A stretch of 64,000 nucleotides of DNA from an uncultured Lachnospiraceae bacterium. GTDB lineage: Bacteria > Bacillota > Clostridia > Lachnospirales > Lachnospiraceae. Made by a program: the position numbers and the translations under genes. The stretch spans positions 1-64,000 of the forward strand of contig CAJUNN010000001.1 of assembly GCA_910587955.1 (NCBI GenBank), given 5' to 3'. The notes under the pieces were generated by a model that had not been told where the DNA came from, made no database searches, and saw only the letters and a program-made list of their open reading frames with translations. The number at the start of each line of letters is the position of its first letter. Position 1 is the first letter of the stretch. Positions 44,914 to 53,892 of the stretch are shown one piece after another.

Positions 44914-45940
44914 GGCACCACGCTGGTTAGAGTTGGAAGAAAGATTTAAAAAGGATAAAATCAAAAGATATTTTTTGATTTTTGTAGTTGGAACAATATA
45001 TACCGCCTTAAAGTTTTTGTGTTATTCGAATTTTATAGAAGAACATCTAAAGGTGGTATTTACTGTAGGCAGTGATGCACTTTTGGCAGTAGCTACGGCA
45101 TTTCTAGCTGAGCTGTTAGTGAATACAAATTATAATCAGCAATTTAAACATAGCTTATATGAGATTATTACGGATCCTAATTTGATGGGAAAGTTTGTTG
45201 ATCGGGAACGTAAAGAAGAAATTATGTATGTTGCAATGGAAGCGAATCTCGGAGCGCATGTAACCAATGCGCTCTATAATAATATATTTAATAATAATTT
45301 ACATGTATATAATAAAATTTTAAGGGAAGATTTTCATTTTAATATTCACTTGGAAAATAGTGACCGGGAAGATTTTTATTTCGCAGATATGCAGATTGTT
45401 TTTCGGATTCCCCCTCATGAGGATGACTTTGATTTACAGGTTTGGGCCTGCGAGGAACATAAACAAATGCAGGAAAAGATGAGGGGAGTAAAGAAAGAAT
45501 ATAGGCAAATGGTATTTCCTTTGGTTTTAGCTGATAAAATAGGTGAGATTAAAGAAGAGCCATTTCATGTGAAAATTATTATAAATGAGAAAGAAGAAGA
45601 ACTCGAGGGTGGAAATGAGAAGAAAGTTACTATAAAAAAGAGTGAATTATCTTCCTATGTGAGAATAAATATCCAAACTTTTTTGAATAAAAAAGAAAAT
45701 TTCTTTCAAGAGGATATTTTTTGCATTCATAAAGGTTATACACTGACGCTCTCCTATGAATCTGGATTATTTAAAAGATGTCAATGTTATCATTCCTGTA
45801 AATCCAAAGATCTGGTAATGATTCAAACAAATAATATGATTACTATTCATATGGATGGAATTTTGCTGCCGGAAAATAATTTTGTATTTATATGGGAGAA
45901 GGATGAAAAGAATGTGGCATTATCAAATGACGGACACTGA
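44870..45940 (+). CDS. Unknown two-TM membrane protein with a large cytoplasmic domain
   Basis: The 356-residue protein is not one I recognise. A charged N-terminus is followed by two helices (about residues 33-52 and 60-82) with a short hairpin between them, and then a soluble domain of some 270 residues. That domain has a helical segment followed by what looks like beta-rich sequence with many acidic residues. The ATG follows GGGGGGAG by six bases. It overlaps both the small peptide before it and the C39-like gene after it, so the three form one unit. The layout, with two helices and a sensor-like tail, resembles membrane effectors or receptors, but this is only analogy. Confidence 0.75.
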   Translation: MFARKRKEQENTGNEAPRWLELEERFKKDKIKRYFLIFVVGTIYTALKFLCYSNFIEEHLKVVFTVGSDALLAVATAFLAELLVNTNYNQQFKHSLYEIITDPNLMGKFVDRERKEEIMYVAMEANLGAHVTNALYNNIFNNNLHVYNKILREDFHFNIHLENSDREDFYFADMQIVFRIPPHEDDFDLQVWACEEHKQMQEKMRGVKKEYRQMVFPLVLADKIGEIKEEPFHVKIIINEKEEELEGGNEKKVTIKKSELSSYVRINIQTFLNKKENFFQEDIFCIHKGYTLTLSYESGLFKRCQCYHSCKSKDLVMIQTNNMITIHMDGILLPENNFVFIWEKDEKNVALSNDGH

Positions 45941-46541
45941 TTGCGGCTTGTGTGCTCTTAGCAACGGATTGATGTTTAGAGGAATGGAGTTTGACTATTC
46001 TACGGCAGCCAAAATGCTCCAAAGCAGAGGACTTCAATTATGGGAATATAGCGGCTATTTTTTTTATTTGCCATTGTTATTGGCGGATTATGGATTAAAA
46101 TCTACAGTATATCTTCCTAATAATGAGGAGGAACTTTTTTCTTTTTGTGACAAGGGCAGCGTTGACGAAAAGAAATTAAAAGGTTTAATAGAAAAATCTT
46201 ATTATAATAAATATGCCATGTATTTTTATTATGAATCATTTTGCCAGATGCAAGAGGAAAAGAAGAAAATTAATATTGTCTATGCTGCGATGGATGTGTT
46301 GGAAGAAATGAAAAATGGAAAAGTTGTGTTGGTAAATATTACATTGGAAGAATATTACAATAAGCTAATAGAGGATTCATCTAAGCATGTCATTACGCTG
46401 ATTCCGCAAGGCGAGACGTACCTAGCCGTTGATCCCTATGAAAAATTGGGATACCGGGAATTTGAAAATTGGGAAGAATGTCTGCAAATTGCCCCAAAGT
46501 ATGATTGGAGCAATTTCCATGGTTTTGCGGTTGCTTTTTAG
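45903..46541 (+). CDS. C39-like (papain-fold) putative cysteine peptidase
   Basis: The 212-residue protein begins with HYQMTDTDCGLCALSNGLMF, matching the C39 peptidase pattern in which the cysteine of D-C-G is the nucleophile. KHVITLIPQGETYLAVDPYEK near residue 160 fits the catalytic histidine and the following D-P acid. There is no attached ABC transporter, so it is a free-standing C39-like domain, perhaps cytoplasmic. ATG 45912 is an equally likely start. It overlaps the membrane-protein gene by 38 bases and ends three bases from the convergent gene. Substrate unknown; the small peptide upstream or the membrane protein are candidates. Confidence 0.7.
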   Translation: MKRMWHYQMTDTDCGLCALSNGLMFRGMEFDYSTAAKMLQSRGLQLWEYSGYFFYLPLLLADYGLKSTVYLPNNEEELFSFCDKGSVDEKKLKGLIEKSYYNKYAMYFYYESFCQMQEEKKKINIVYAAMDVLEEMKNGKVVLVNITLEEYYNKLIEDSSKHVITLIPQGETYLAVDPYEKLGYREFENWEECLQIAPKYDWSNFHGFAVAF

Positions 46542-46544
46542 CGC

Positions 46545-47966
46545 TCACCGCGCCCCCTTCTTCATTACCACCACCCATACCGTCATCAGCAAAATCCGGA
46601 TATCCGAAGTCAGCGACCAGTTGTCAATATATTCCAGATCCAGCTTTACAACCTCTTTAAAATCGGTAATATTACTCCGCCCGCTGACCTGCCAGAGCCC
46701 TGTAAGCCCGGGCTTGATGCTGAGACGCCTCCGGTAGCAGAGGTCGTACTGGTTAAATTCATCCACGGTAGGAGGCCTGGTTCCCACCAGGCTCATATTT
46801 CCGATAAGAATATTGTAGAATTGGGGCAGCTCGTCCAGACTGGTCCTGCGCAGGAAGGCCCCGACTTTGGTGATCCTGGGATCGTGTTCTACCTTAAACA
46901 TAGGTCCGTCCATTTCATTTTGCGCCATCAATTCCTGTTTTTTTGCTTCGGCGTCCATATACATGGAGCGGAACTTATAGAGTTTAAAGTAACGGCCGTT
47001 TTTCCCCACCCGGGTCTGGGCAAAGAGAACGGGACCCTTGGAGTTCAGTTTAATAGCCAGGGCAATAAAAGGGGTGAGGATCAGAGTAATGGAAAGTCCC
47101 AGGACTGCTCCGCATATATCCATAATCCGCTTTACGAACAGCCGGCGGTAGTCAAAGGTTCTTGCTTCATAGGAGAGCACGGTGAAGCCGGCAAAGGTTT
47201 CCGTTGTCTTGTGTGCCATAACATGATTGAAATAATCAATGTTTACATGGACTGTAATGCCCATGCTTTCAAATTTGATAATCAGATCTTCGATTCTTTC
47301 TTTGGAGTAATCCGGAAGATGGATAAATACTTCATCTACTACTTTTGTCTTGAACTGTTCAAATAAATCTTCCCCATTTGCGATTACCGGAATATTTAAA
47401 ATATTACTGCCCATATGATTTTCATCCATAAGTGCAATTCCCGTAACTTCGAAGCTCCATTCGGAGGAAGAGGCGATGGATTTTAAAATCATCTCGGCAT
47501 AAGGCGAGGTGGTGATAACAAACATTTTGCTGCTGCTGGAGCTTGTGCGGTAAATATTGGTAAAGTATTTTTTTAGAAGCAGATGTCCAAGGTAAGTGAG
47601 TATTATATTATAGAAGAAAAAATACACAAATACCAGACGGGAGAAGTCAATAGCCATTTTGCTCACATAGAGAAAAAAGCCCAGAAAGATAATCAGGACC
47701 AGATTGTATTTAAAGACGGCCACCAGTTCAATGTAATATCCCCGTTTGAAAATATTGATATTCCAGTCAAAGAGATAGTAGGAGAGAAGGTGGAAAAACA
47801 GGATGCAGGCTATGGTTGTAATGTAAGTTTTGGAAAATGCCAGGTAGCTTGCCTCAATACCCCGTGTAAGGACTCCCAGAAAAAAGGACGCAATGATACA
47901 AAGGCATTCCAATGCAAGAATGGTATAGTTTTCAATCAATCGCTGTTTTTGGCTGATGTTTGACAT
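46545..47966 (-). CDS. Undecaprenyl-phosphate sugar phosphotransferase (WbaP/CpsE type)
   Basis: The 473-residue enzyme starts the repeat unit by moving a sugar-1-phosphate onto undecaprenyl phosphate. It has four to five N-terminal helices, a central Rossmann-like domain (about residues 145-260) and the catalytic bacterial-sugar-transferase domain: KRIMDICGAVLGL, GPVLFAQTRVGKNG, FKLYKFRSM, RTSLDELPQFYNIL, MSLVGTRPP and KPGLTGLWQVSGR. It is the only gene on the minus strand. Its ATG is preceded by AGACAGAGG and a strong promoter that overlaps the divergent one. The sugar is uncertain: Glc, Gal or a HexNAc. Confidence 0.92.
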   Translation of the reverse strand: MSNISQKQRLIENYTILALECLCIIASFFLGVLTRGIEASYLAFSKTYITTIACILFFHLLSYYLFDWNINIFKRGYYIELVAVFKYNLVLIIFLGFFLYVSKMAIDFSRLVFVYFFFYNIILTYLGHLLLKKYFTNIYRTSSSSSKMFVITTSPYAEMILKSIASSSEWSFEVTGIALMDENHMGSNILNIPVIANGEDLFEQFKTKVVDEVFIHLPDYSKERIEDLIIKFESMGITVHVNIDYFNHVMAHKTTETFAGFTVLSYEARTFDYRRLFVKRIMDICGAVLGLSITLILTPFIALAIKLNSKGPVLFAQTRVGKNGRYFKLYKFRSMYMDAEAKKQELMAQNEMDGPMFKVEHDPRITKVGAFLRRTSLDELPQFYNILIGNMSLVGTRPPTVDEFNQYDLCYRRRLSIKPGLTGLWQVSGRSNITDFKEVVKLDLEYIDNWSLTSDIRILLMTVWVVVMKKGAR

Positions 47967-48017
47967 ACAAATACCTCTGTCTGCCGGGATTTTGGGAAAT
48001 CATGTATCCTATAGTGT

Positions 48018-48046
48018 ATCATAAAAGATTTATGATAGCTTGTCAA
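48018..48046 (-). promoter_or_regulatory. Promoter of the initiating transferase gene
   Basis: Read on the minus strand, TTGACA (48046 down to 48041), a 17-base spacer and TATGAT (48023 to 48018) are near consensus. The -35 box shares bases 48041-48045 with the -35 box of the divergent + promoter, so the two likely compete or are jointly controlled. Confidence 0.83.
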
Positions 48047-48069
48047 ATAGTAAGTATCTGTTATATAAT
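48040..48069 (+). promoter_or_regulatory. Promoter of region F (+ strand)
   Basis: TTGTCA (48040-48045), 18 bases and TATAAT (48064-48069). The predicted start near 48076 leaves a leader of about 22 bases to the ATG at 48098, with AAGGAGAA between. It overlaps the minus-strand promoter at the -35 boxes. Confidence 0.78.
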
Positions 48070-48097
48070 AAAAGGCAGAACCAAGGAGAACTGCAGA

Positions 48098-49309
48098 ATG
48101 AAAACGTTGTTTCTGAAATTGTTTATTATTATAAGCCTGTTTTTTCCTGCTTTTTACAGTGCCTTTAGCGAAGAATATAAGATGGAGTACTATGCGGTAT
48201 TTGCCGTTGCCTATGGGGCGGCGTTTTTTTTCATACTGTTTCAGCTGTTTGAGGGAAAGCGTGAGAAGGGACAAAAGCTTTTGGCAGGCTGCGCAGGTGT
48301 GTTGCTGCTGTATAATCTCTTTTCTTTCTATATGAATGTCCGGTATCTGCATTGGTATGGGGATCAGATTAACTATACCCTGGCGTTTCTTTTCTTTTTG
48401 TGTCTATGCTGGCATCGGGACAGTCTGGGGGAGAAAGGTGACGATCTGGTCCGTTTCTTCCTTTGCTGCGCGGTAGTGTCCAATCTTCTCAGTATTGTAT
48501 ATTTTCTTATGGGATATACCAGCCTGGTTATCTGCAATAACCATGTTTACCTGTCGCGTCTGCCGGAGGATTACTATGAATACCGGTTTTACTGGATCTA
48601 CAGTCATAAGAGTACCTACGCCTTGATGCTGGTTGCCTTTATGGCTGTCTGCATCCGGTTTCGGAAATTATTTCGGAGCCGTCCGGTCTGGCTTTGCAGT
48701 ATGGCGGTCTTTTTGATTGACCTTTTTCTCACTCATTCCTGGACGGGTTTTGGGGCTGCCGGTCTGTTGTTTGCGGGGGCTTGCCTGGATGAAATCGATT
48801 GGGGCAGGTTTCGATGGAAAGGCCGGTATTTTCTGTGGGCGGTTCCCGTGGCTGCGGCGGGAGGAATCGCAGGGAAAATCCTGCTTGGAGAACGGGATTT
48901 GCTTTCTCTGGGAGGACGTCTGGAAATTTGGCGGGGAGCGCTTCGCACCATTGCGGAAAATCCCCGGGGCTGGGGGCTTAAATTTACAGAAGTGCTTTTC
49001 CAGGTACATCCCGGCTGGGATACGAATAACGCCCATAATGTATTTTTGAACGCCATACTCCGGGATTCCATTCCGGTGGGGGTGTGCTTTACACTGTTGT
49101 TTTTGCTGATTGCAGTTTACTCTTTGAGAAAGAGCAGAAGTTTTCTAGGAGCAGGCCTGTGGCTGGCCTTTTTTCTGCTTTTGAATATGGACTATGCTAT
49201 GCTGAATTATGAGGCAGGGATTCTGCTGTTTGTGGTGTATCTGGTGTGCGTGTATCCTTATGGGGAAAGGAGACGAAAGCATGGAGAAGCAGAAGAGACT
49301 GCAGCTTGA
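48098..49309 (+). CDS. O-antigen polymerase/ligase-like membrane protein, copy 1 of a tandem pair
   Basis: The 403-residue protein has about ten helices and the Wzy_C/O-antigen-ligase loop: HSWTGFGAAGL near residue 207 and GGRLEIWRGALRTIAENPRGWG, then NNAHNVFLNAILRDS. It should join repeat units, or transfer the polymer, on the outer membrane face. Starts upstream of 48098 are rejected because they precede the predicted transcription start. The next gene is a close paralogue in the same order of segments; the two overlap by 29 bases. Confidence 0.82.
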   Translation: MKTLFLKLFIIISLFFPAFYSAFSEEYKMEYYAVFAVAYGAAFFFILFQLFEGKREKGQKLLAGCAGVLLLYNLFSFYMNVRYLHWYGDQINYTLAFLFFLCLCWHRDSLGEKGDDLVRFFLCCAVVSNLLSIVYFLMGYTSLVICNNHVYLSRLPEDYYEYRFYWIYSHKSTYALMLVAFMAVCIRFRKLFRSRPVWLCSMAVFLIDLFLTHSWTGFGAAGLLFAGACLDEIDWGRFRWKGRYFLWAVPVAAAGGIAGKILLGERDLLSLGGRLEIWRGALRTIAENPRGWGLKFTEVLFQVHPGWDTNNAHNVFLNAILRDSIPVGVCFTLLFLLIAVYSLRKSRSFLGAGLWLAFFLLLNMDYAMLNYEAGILLFVVYLVCVYPYGERRRKHGEAEETAA

Positions 49310-50495
49310 CTCTTGGCTGTTAAGGGCTTTTTTTGTCTTATCGCTGTTGTTCCCGATTTTTTACAGTCCATATACCGATGTATATCAGAGCGCTTATTAC
49401 GGCGGATTCTCCTGGGCGTATTTTTTCCTGGCCTGCTATCTGGGTGTGCGGTTATGGAAAGGGCTGCGGGAAGGCAGAAGGTTTTCAGTCAAAGGAAAGC
49501 TGTATCTGGGTATGCTCCTGGTTTATAACGTATTTTCTTTCTATTTTAATTATAAATATCTACACTGGTATTGGGAACAGATCAATAATACGGTGGCGTT
49601 TCTGACATTTGGCGTATTAGTATTTTGCAGGACCGGGTCAGAGCCGGAGAGACAAGATAACGTCCGCGTTTTGATTCATTGTATTGTGTTTTCTAATCTG
49701 GCAAGTATTGTATGTTATTTCCTGGGTTATACGAAAATTATGATTTGTAATCACCAATTTGTTGTTTACGGACTCCCGGGAGATTTTTATGAAACGCGCC
49801 ATTATTGGCTCTATAGCCATAAAAGCGAGTATGCGTTGATGCTGGTGGCTTTTATCGCTTTGTTTGTGGCTTATCGAGAGAAATTTCGAAATTGGTTTAC
49901 ATATTTATGCAGCGTAACGCTGCTCTTGTTCTGCTTATATTTGTCGCATTCCTGGACAGGTATTATCTGTGTGGCTTTGATTTTTGCAGGGGAATTGCTC
50001 GATAGAGCAGATTGGAAAAAATTCCGCTGGAAGAAGCGTTATCTCCTTGTGAGCGGAGGTGCGGTTTTAGCGGCAGCAGGAGTAGCCAGCCGTATCTTAG
50101 CAGAACGCAATGTGTTTTCCCTTGGAGGAAGACCGCAGATCTGGGCGGCTGCCTGGAGGACCATTCAGAAATATCCGGAAGGCTGGGGAATGCGTTTCGG
50201 AGAATCTGCCATGGAAGTGGCAGAGGGCTGGCTGGTAAATAATGCCCACAATGTGTTCTTAAATGCAGTGCTGCGGTTTTCCATTCTCTCAGGAATCTGT
50301 TTTACTGTATTGTTTTTGGGGATTGTAATTTTTACAGTGGTGAAAAGCAGAAGCTGGCTGGTAGCAGGAATGTGGATGGCCTTACTGCTGCTCTTAAATA
50401 TGGACTATTCACTTATGAGCCTTCAGATGGCTTTGCTGTTTTTTGTTGTGTATCTGGTATGTATAAGTAGAAAAAGGATGAAGAGTGTTGGATAG
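49281..50495 (+). CDS. O-antigen polymerase/ligase-like membrane protein, copy 2 of a tandem pair
   Basis: The 404-residue protein follows copy 1 segment by segment: HSWTGIICVAL, GGRPQIWAAAWRTIQKYPEGWG and NNAHNVFLNAVLRF. Both share the SFYFNYKYLHWYWEQIN-type outer segment before the third or fourth helix. It starts at ATG 49281 after AAAGGAG, inside the end of copy 1. A tandem duplication with divergence is the simplest origin. The pair could polymerise two linkages, or one may be a ligase. The roles cannot be separated here. Confidence 0.82.
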   Translation: MEKQKRLQLDSWLLRAFFVLSLLFPIFYSPYTDVYQSAYYGGFSWAYFFLACYLGVRLWKGLREGRRFSVKGKLYLGMLLVYNVFSFYFNYKYLHWYWEQINNTVAFLTFGVLVFCRTGSEPERQDNVRVLIHCIVFSNLASIVCYFLGYTKIMICNHQFVVYGLPGDFYETRHYWLYSHKSEYALMLVAFIALFVAYREKFRNWFTYLCSVTLLLFCLYLSHSWTGIICVALIFAGELLDRADWKKFRWKKRYLLVSGGAVLAAAGVASRILAERNVFSLGGRPQIWAAAWRTIQKYPEGWGMRFGESAMEVAEGWLVNNAHNVFLNAVLRFSILSGICFTVLFLGIVIFTVVKSRSWLVAGMWMALLLLLNMDYSLMSLQMALLFFVVYLVCISRKRMKSVG

Positions 50496-51957
50496 AATAC
50501 GGAAGTGGAACATTTTGCTGTTTTCTGCAGTGTTTGCACTGATTTGGTTCTGGCTTCTGATTACCGTGACGGCGGCGTTTCAGGAGAGTAAAAAGATAAG
50601 TCTGGCAGCGGCAGTGTGCCTAGTGATGTTTGTCTTGGGCTCTTGGGCAGTTCGAAGGTATTTCCGGCAGTTTCAGAGAAAACGCCTATTTTGGCAGGGC
50701 TGGTCGGCTGTGGTGTTTTTTATGATGACGGTTGGGCTTCTCTATGCCGGTTTAGAGCTTCGGGTTTATCCGGGTTGGGATTTTGGAGCGGTCTATCAGG
50801 GAGCGGTTGAGCTGGCGGAGGACGGTGTTTTTTCGGAACAGAGCAACTGGTATTTTACAACCTATCCTAATAATGTGATGGTCTGCCTGCTTTTGGGGAC
50901 CGTGTTTCGATGTTTTGGATGGCTCTGTTCTTATATTACGTTAGGTGTACTGCTGAATGTGTTTTTGCTGATGGCGGGAATGGTTTTCTTTTTCCTTCTT
51001 GCAAAGCATTTGTATGGTCTTCCGAAAGCATTTTTGGGGATTCTGATTTGCGCTTTATTTCTGCCTTTTTATATGCACACCCCCATATTTTATACGGATA
51101 CCTTTGCCCTTCCCTTTGTGACCGGAACCTTTCTGCTGTATCAGCTGAGAAAAAAAGACAGCCGCTTTCTGGCTGTTACAGGTTTGTTTCTGGCCATAGG
51201 GTATAAGGTGAAGGGAAGCCTGGGGGTGATTCTGGTTGCTCTTTTGATACATATCTGGCTGCAGAAGGAGAGATTGGTGGAGTGTGTCAAACGCAGTATT
51301 CTTCTGGCAGTTCCCTTTCTTCTTCTGACCGGGTTTTTGACAATTTTGCCGGGATGGTTATCTTTTCTTGATATGTCGGAGATGCAGAAAAATGAATTTC
51401 CTGTGGAACACTGGCTGGCCATGGGACTGGAAGGAAGCGGAGGCTACAGTGCGGATGTTTACTGGATGACGGCTTCCGTAGAAGGCAAAGAGGAGAAGAA
51501 AGAGGCAGATCGGGAGTTTATTCAAGAAAAACTGCGTGAATACAGAGTGTCTGGGTTATTGAGGCATTTGAAGGACAAGACGGTATTTACTTGGGGGGAT
51601 GGTGTATATTTTGCGCCTGAAAAGTTAAAGAGGGATCCCTTGAAAGAGAGCCGTCTGCATTCCTGGTTTTTGTATGACGGTGCGGATTACGGGAAAACTT
51701 ATCGTTATTGCAGTGTGATGCAGTTGCTGCTGCTTTTGGGAATAGGGCTTTCTGTATTTTGCAATTTTACGGAGAGGGGCTGGGCGCGGGAGATACAGGC
51801 TGTGCAGCTGGCGGTTTTCGGATTGTTTCTTTTTCTTCTTATCTGGGAGACGAGATCCCGGTATCTGATAAATTTTGTACCGCTGTTTGCATTGTTGGGA
51901 ATAGACGGGATAACATCTGTGGAAAACTGGCTGGCAGGGAGAAAGAAAAATGTATAA
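50485..51957 (+). CDS. GT-C membrane glycosyltransferase (GT39-like)
   Basis: The 490-residue protein has about eleven helices and a GT-C layout. VYPGWDFGAVYQGAVELAEDG near residue 92 holds the conserved aspartate of the first outer loop; WYFTTYPNNVMVCLLLG near 125 is typical of this group in Clostridia. TYRYCSVMQ and ETRSRYLINFVPLFALLG close the protein, as in related mannosyltransferases. GTG start overlapping the previous stop. The polyprenyl-phosphate sugar and the acceptor are unknown. Confidence 0.78.
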   Translation: MLDRIRKWNILLFSAVFALIWFWLLITVTAAFQESKKISLAAAVCLVMFVLGSWAVRRYFRQFQRKRLFWQGWSAVVFFMMTVGLLYAGLELRVYPGWDFGAVYQGAVELAEDGVFSEQSNWYFTTYPNNVMVCLLLGTVFRCFGWLCSYITLGVLLNVFLLMAGMVFFFLLAKHLYGLPKAFLGILICALFLPFYMHTPIFYTDTFALPFVTGTFLLYQLRKKDSRFLAVTGLFLAIGYKVKGSLGVILVALLIHIWLQKERLVECVKRSILLAVPFLLLTGFLTILPGWLSFLDMSEMQKNEFPVEHWLAMGLEGSGGYSADVYWMTASVEGKEEKKEADREFIQEKLREYRVSGLLRHLKDKTVFTWGDGVYFAPEKLKRDPLKESRLHSWFLYDGADYGKTYRYCSVMQLLLLLGIGLSVFCNFTERGWAREIQAVQLAVFGLFLFLLIWETRSRYLINFVPLFALLGIDGITSVENWLAGRKKNV

Positions 51958-53869
51958 GAGATGGGCTGGTGTGTTTTTGCTATCTGCGCTTTTTATAAGT
52001 GCGGTAGTGTGGATGGGGAAAAATGGGGAAACAGAGCTGGAACAAATTACCCATGAGGAGCATGAGCTGTTTGCACTGAAAGTTTTTGATTCAGAAGAAG
52101 GAAGGGAGGAAATTGAGTGCTGGCAGAATCCTTATGAGGGAAAGTTCTATCTGTTCCTGCCTTCGTGCGTTTCCAGAACCGAGGTTTCTTTTTGCATTAA
52201 TCCGGAAGATATGATGTTTATTGAAGGAGATGAGGTGGAAAATGGAAGGGTTTGGAATGATCTAACCTTGGAGCAAGAGTATCATTTTGCATTGTACAGA
52301 AAAGAAGAACTTGAAGCGGAGGGGACGCTGACTGTGTGTGGACCTTCTGGCTTGCCGGCACTTTTTATTGACACACAATCTGGAAATATGGGAAGTATTC
52401 ATGAGAATCAGCATTATCGTGAGTTGGGAAGATATCGTCTGATTTCAGGGAACGGGGAAGAACAGATTGATGGAGGTTTGGATTATATAAAAGGCAGAGG
52501 CAATTCTACTTGGCAATGGGAGAAGAAACCCTATCGGATTCGTTTGGACAGAGAGCAGAATTTATTGGGCATGGGGGAAGCAAAATCATGGGAACTTTTG
52601 GCCAATTATCAGGATGGATCTTATATTCGGAATAAAATTGTATATGATTTAGGAGATAAAATTGGCTTGGAATATTCTCCTGATTCGGAATTTGTGGATT
52701 TATATTTAAATGGATACTATGCTGGCTTATATCAGTTGACAGAAAAAATAGAAATTGGGGAAAATCGGGTTCATATTCGAGATTTGTCAAAAGAGAATGA
52801 AGAGACGAATGGATTTAAGAAAGAGATAAGGAGTTTTCTGACAGAAAATGAGAAAGGTATTGCATGGAGAAGCCAACCGGAGGATATTACCGGGGGATAT
52901 TTGATGGAATGGGACATTACAAGTCGGTATGGTTCGGCAGACAGTGGTTTTATAACAGATCGAAAGCAGGCAGTAATAATTAAAGAGCCAAATGCTGCAT
53001 CCTCTGAGGAGGTAGCTTATATCCATAAACTCGTACAGGAATTTGAAGATGCCTTGTATACAGAAGACGGGAGGAATCCGTATACCGAAAAATATTTTTA
53101 TCAGTATATTGATTTGGAATCTTGGGCTAAAAAATATTTAATTGAAGAGATTTCAAAGAATTTTGACGGGGGGCTTTGCAGTCAGTATTTTTATAAAGAT
53201 GTGGATGAGGATGGAATTGCTTTGCTGTATGCAGGGCCGGTGTGGGACTATGATTGTTCACTTGGGAATGTGGATCGCTCTGTTCGTAATCCGGAGGGTA
53301 TGCTAATCTGTTATAGCAACAGGGTTTACGATCCGGACAGTGGGAATACTGCTTTCGAAAATCGATGGTTTCCGCAGCTTTGCCGGCATGAAGCTTTTAT
53401 GAATGAAGTGGAGGAACAGTACCAAAACCGTGTGGCTCCGGCGGTTAAGGAAATGGTTGCAGATCAGATTGATGAATACTGCTTGGAGATTGCAAAAGCA
53501 GTAAAAATGGATCAGCACCGCTGGCGGGGTGAACCTATGAATATGACCAGTATATATCGGGAAACTTTGGAGGAACACAGAGATTACATCAAGGAATTTT
53601 TACAGAAACGCATTGAATTTTTAGACACAGTCTGGATTGACAAGGCAGATTACTGTACTGTGTGTTTGTGGACAGAGTATGGCTCGAGAAATTTCTTTTA
53701 TTCCGTAGAGCGAGGAAAAACTTTGGAAAGATTGCCGAATTATGAAGAAAGCTTTAATGGGTTGGTGTTTGCGGGCTGGTATTATGACGAAGCGTATACA
53801 CAGCCATTTGATTTAGAGCAGGAAATTACGGAAGATACGGACGGGTATGCCAAATGGGTGCCGGAATAA
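51950..53869 (+). CDS. CotH-kinase family surface protein with an InlB-type repeat
   Basis: The 639-residue protein has an N-terminal signal-anchor (about residues 5-22), a CotH core and a C-terminal repeat. CotH marks are KGRGNSTWQWEKKPYRIRL near residue 178, LLANYQDGSYIRNKI, YLNGYYAGLYQLTEKIEI and the metal-binding VWDYDCSLGN near 430. Residues about 570-639 look like one InlB B-repeat (GLVFAGWYYDEAYTQPFD). CotH proteins phosphorylate protein substrates in spore coats; non-spore relatives occur on cell surfaces. Here it sits between glycosyltransferases, so it may act on an extracytoplasmic glycan or protein. Overlaps the previous gene by eight bases. Confidence 0.85.
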   Translation: MYKRWAGVFLLSALFISAVVWMGKNGETELEQITHEEHELFALKVFDSEEGREEIECWQNPYEGKFYLFLPSCVSRTEVSFCINPEDMMFIEGDEVENGRVWNDLTLEQEYHFALYRKEELEAEGTLTVCGPSGLPALFIDTQSGNMGSIHENQHYRELGRYRLISGNGEEQIDGGLDYIKGRGNSTWQWEKKPYRIRLDREQNLLGMGEAKSWELLANYQDGSYIRNKIVYDLGDKIGLEYSPDSEFVDLYLNGYYAGLYQLTEKIEIGENRVHIRDLSKENEETNGFKKEIRSFLTENEKGIAWRSQPEDITGGYLMEWDITSRYGSADSGFITDRKQAVIIKEPNAASSEEVAYIHKLVQEFEDALYTEDGRNPYTEKYFYQYIDLESWAKKYLIEEISKNFDGGLCSQYFYKDVDEDGIALLYAGPVWDYDCSLGNVDRSVRNPEGMLICYSNRVYDPDSGNTAFENRWFPQLCRHEAFMNEVEEQYQNRVAPAVKEMVADQIDEYCLEIAKAVKMDQHRWRGEPMNMTSIYRETLEEHRDYIKEFLQKRIEFLDTVWIDKADYCTVCLWTEYGSRNFFYSVERGKTLERLPNYEESFNGLVFAGWYYDEAYTQPFDLEQEITEDTDGYAKWVPE

Positions 53870-53892
53870 GGTGTTTTGTGGCGGAGAGCATT

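Noticed and set aside
46541..46553. GC-rich hairpin between the convergent genes as a bidirectional terminator
   Set aside because: The stem is only four base pairs and neither strand has a T run after it.
46821..47366. Long open frame on the + strand inside the initiating transferase
   Set aside because: It is antisense to a conserved enzyme and has no recognisable product or ribosome site.
47960..48097. N-terminal extension of the polymerase gene at 48098
   Set aside because: It would run through both divergent promoters; AAGGAGAA and the short leader support ATG 48098.
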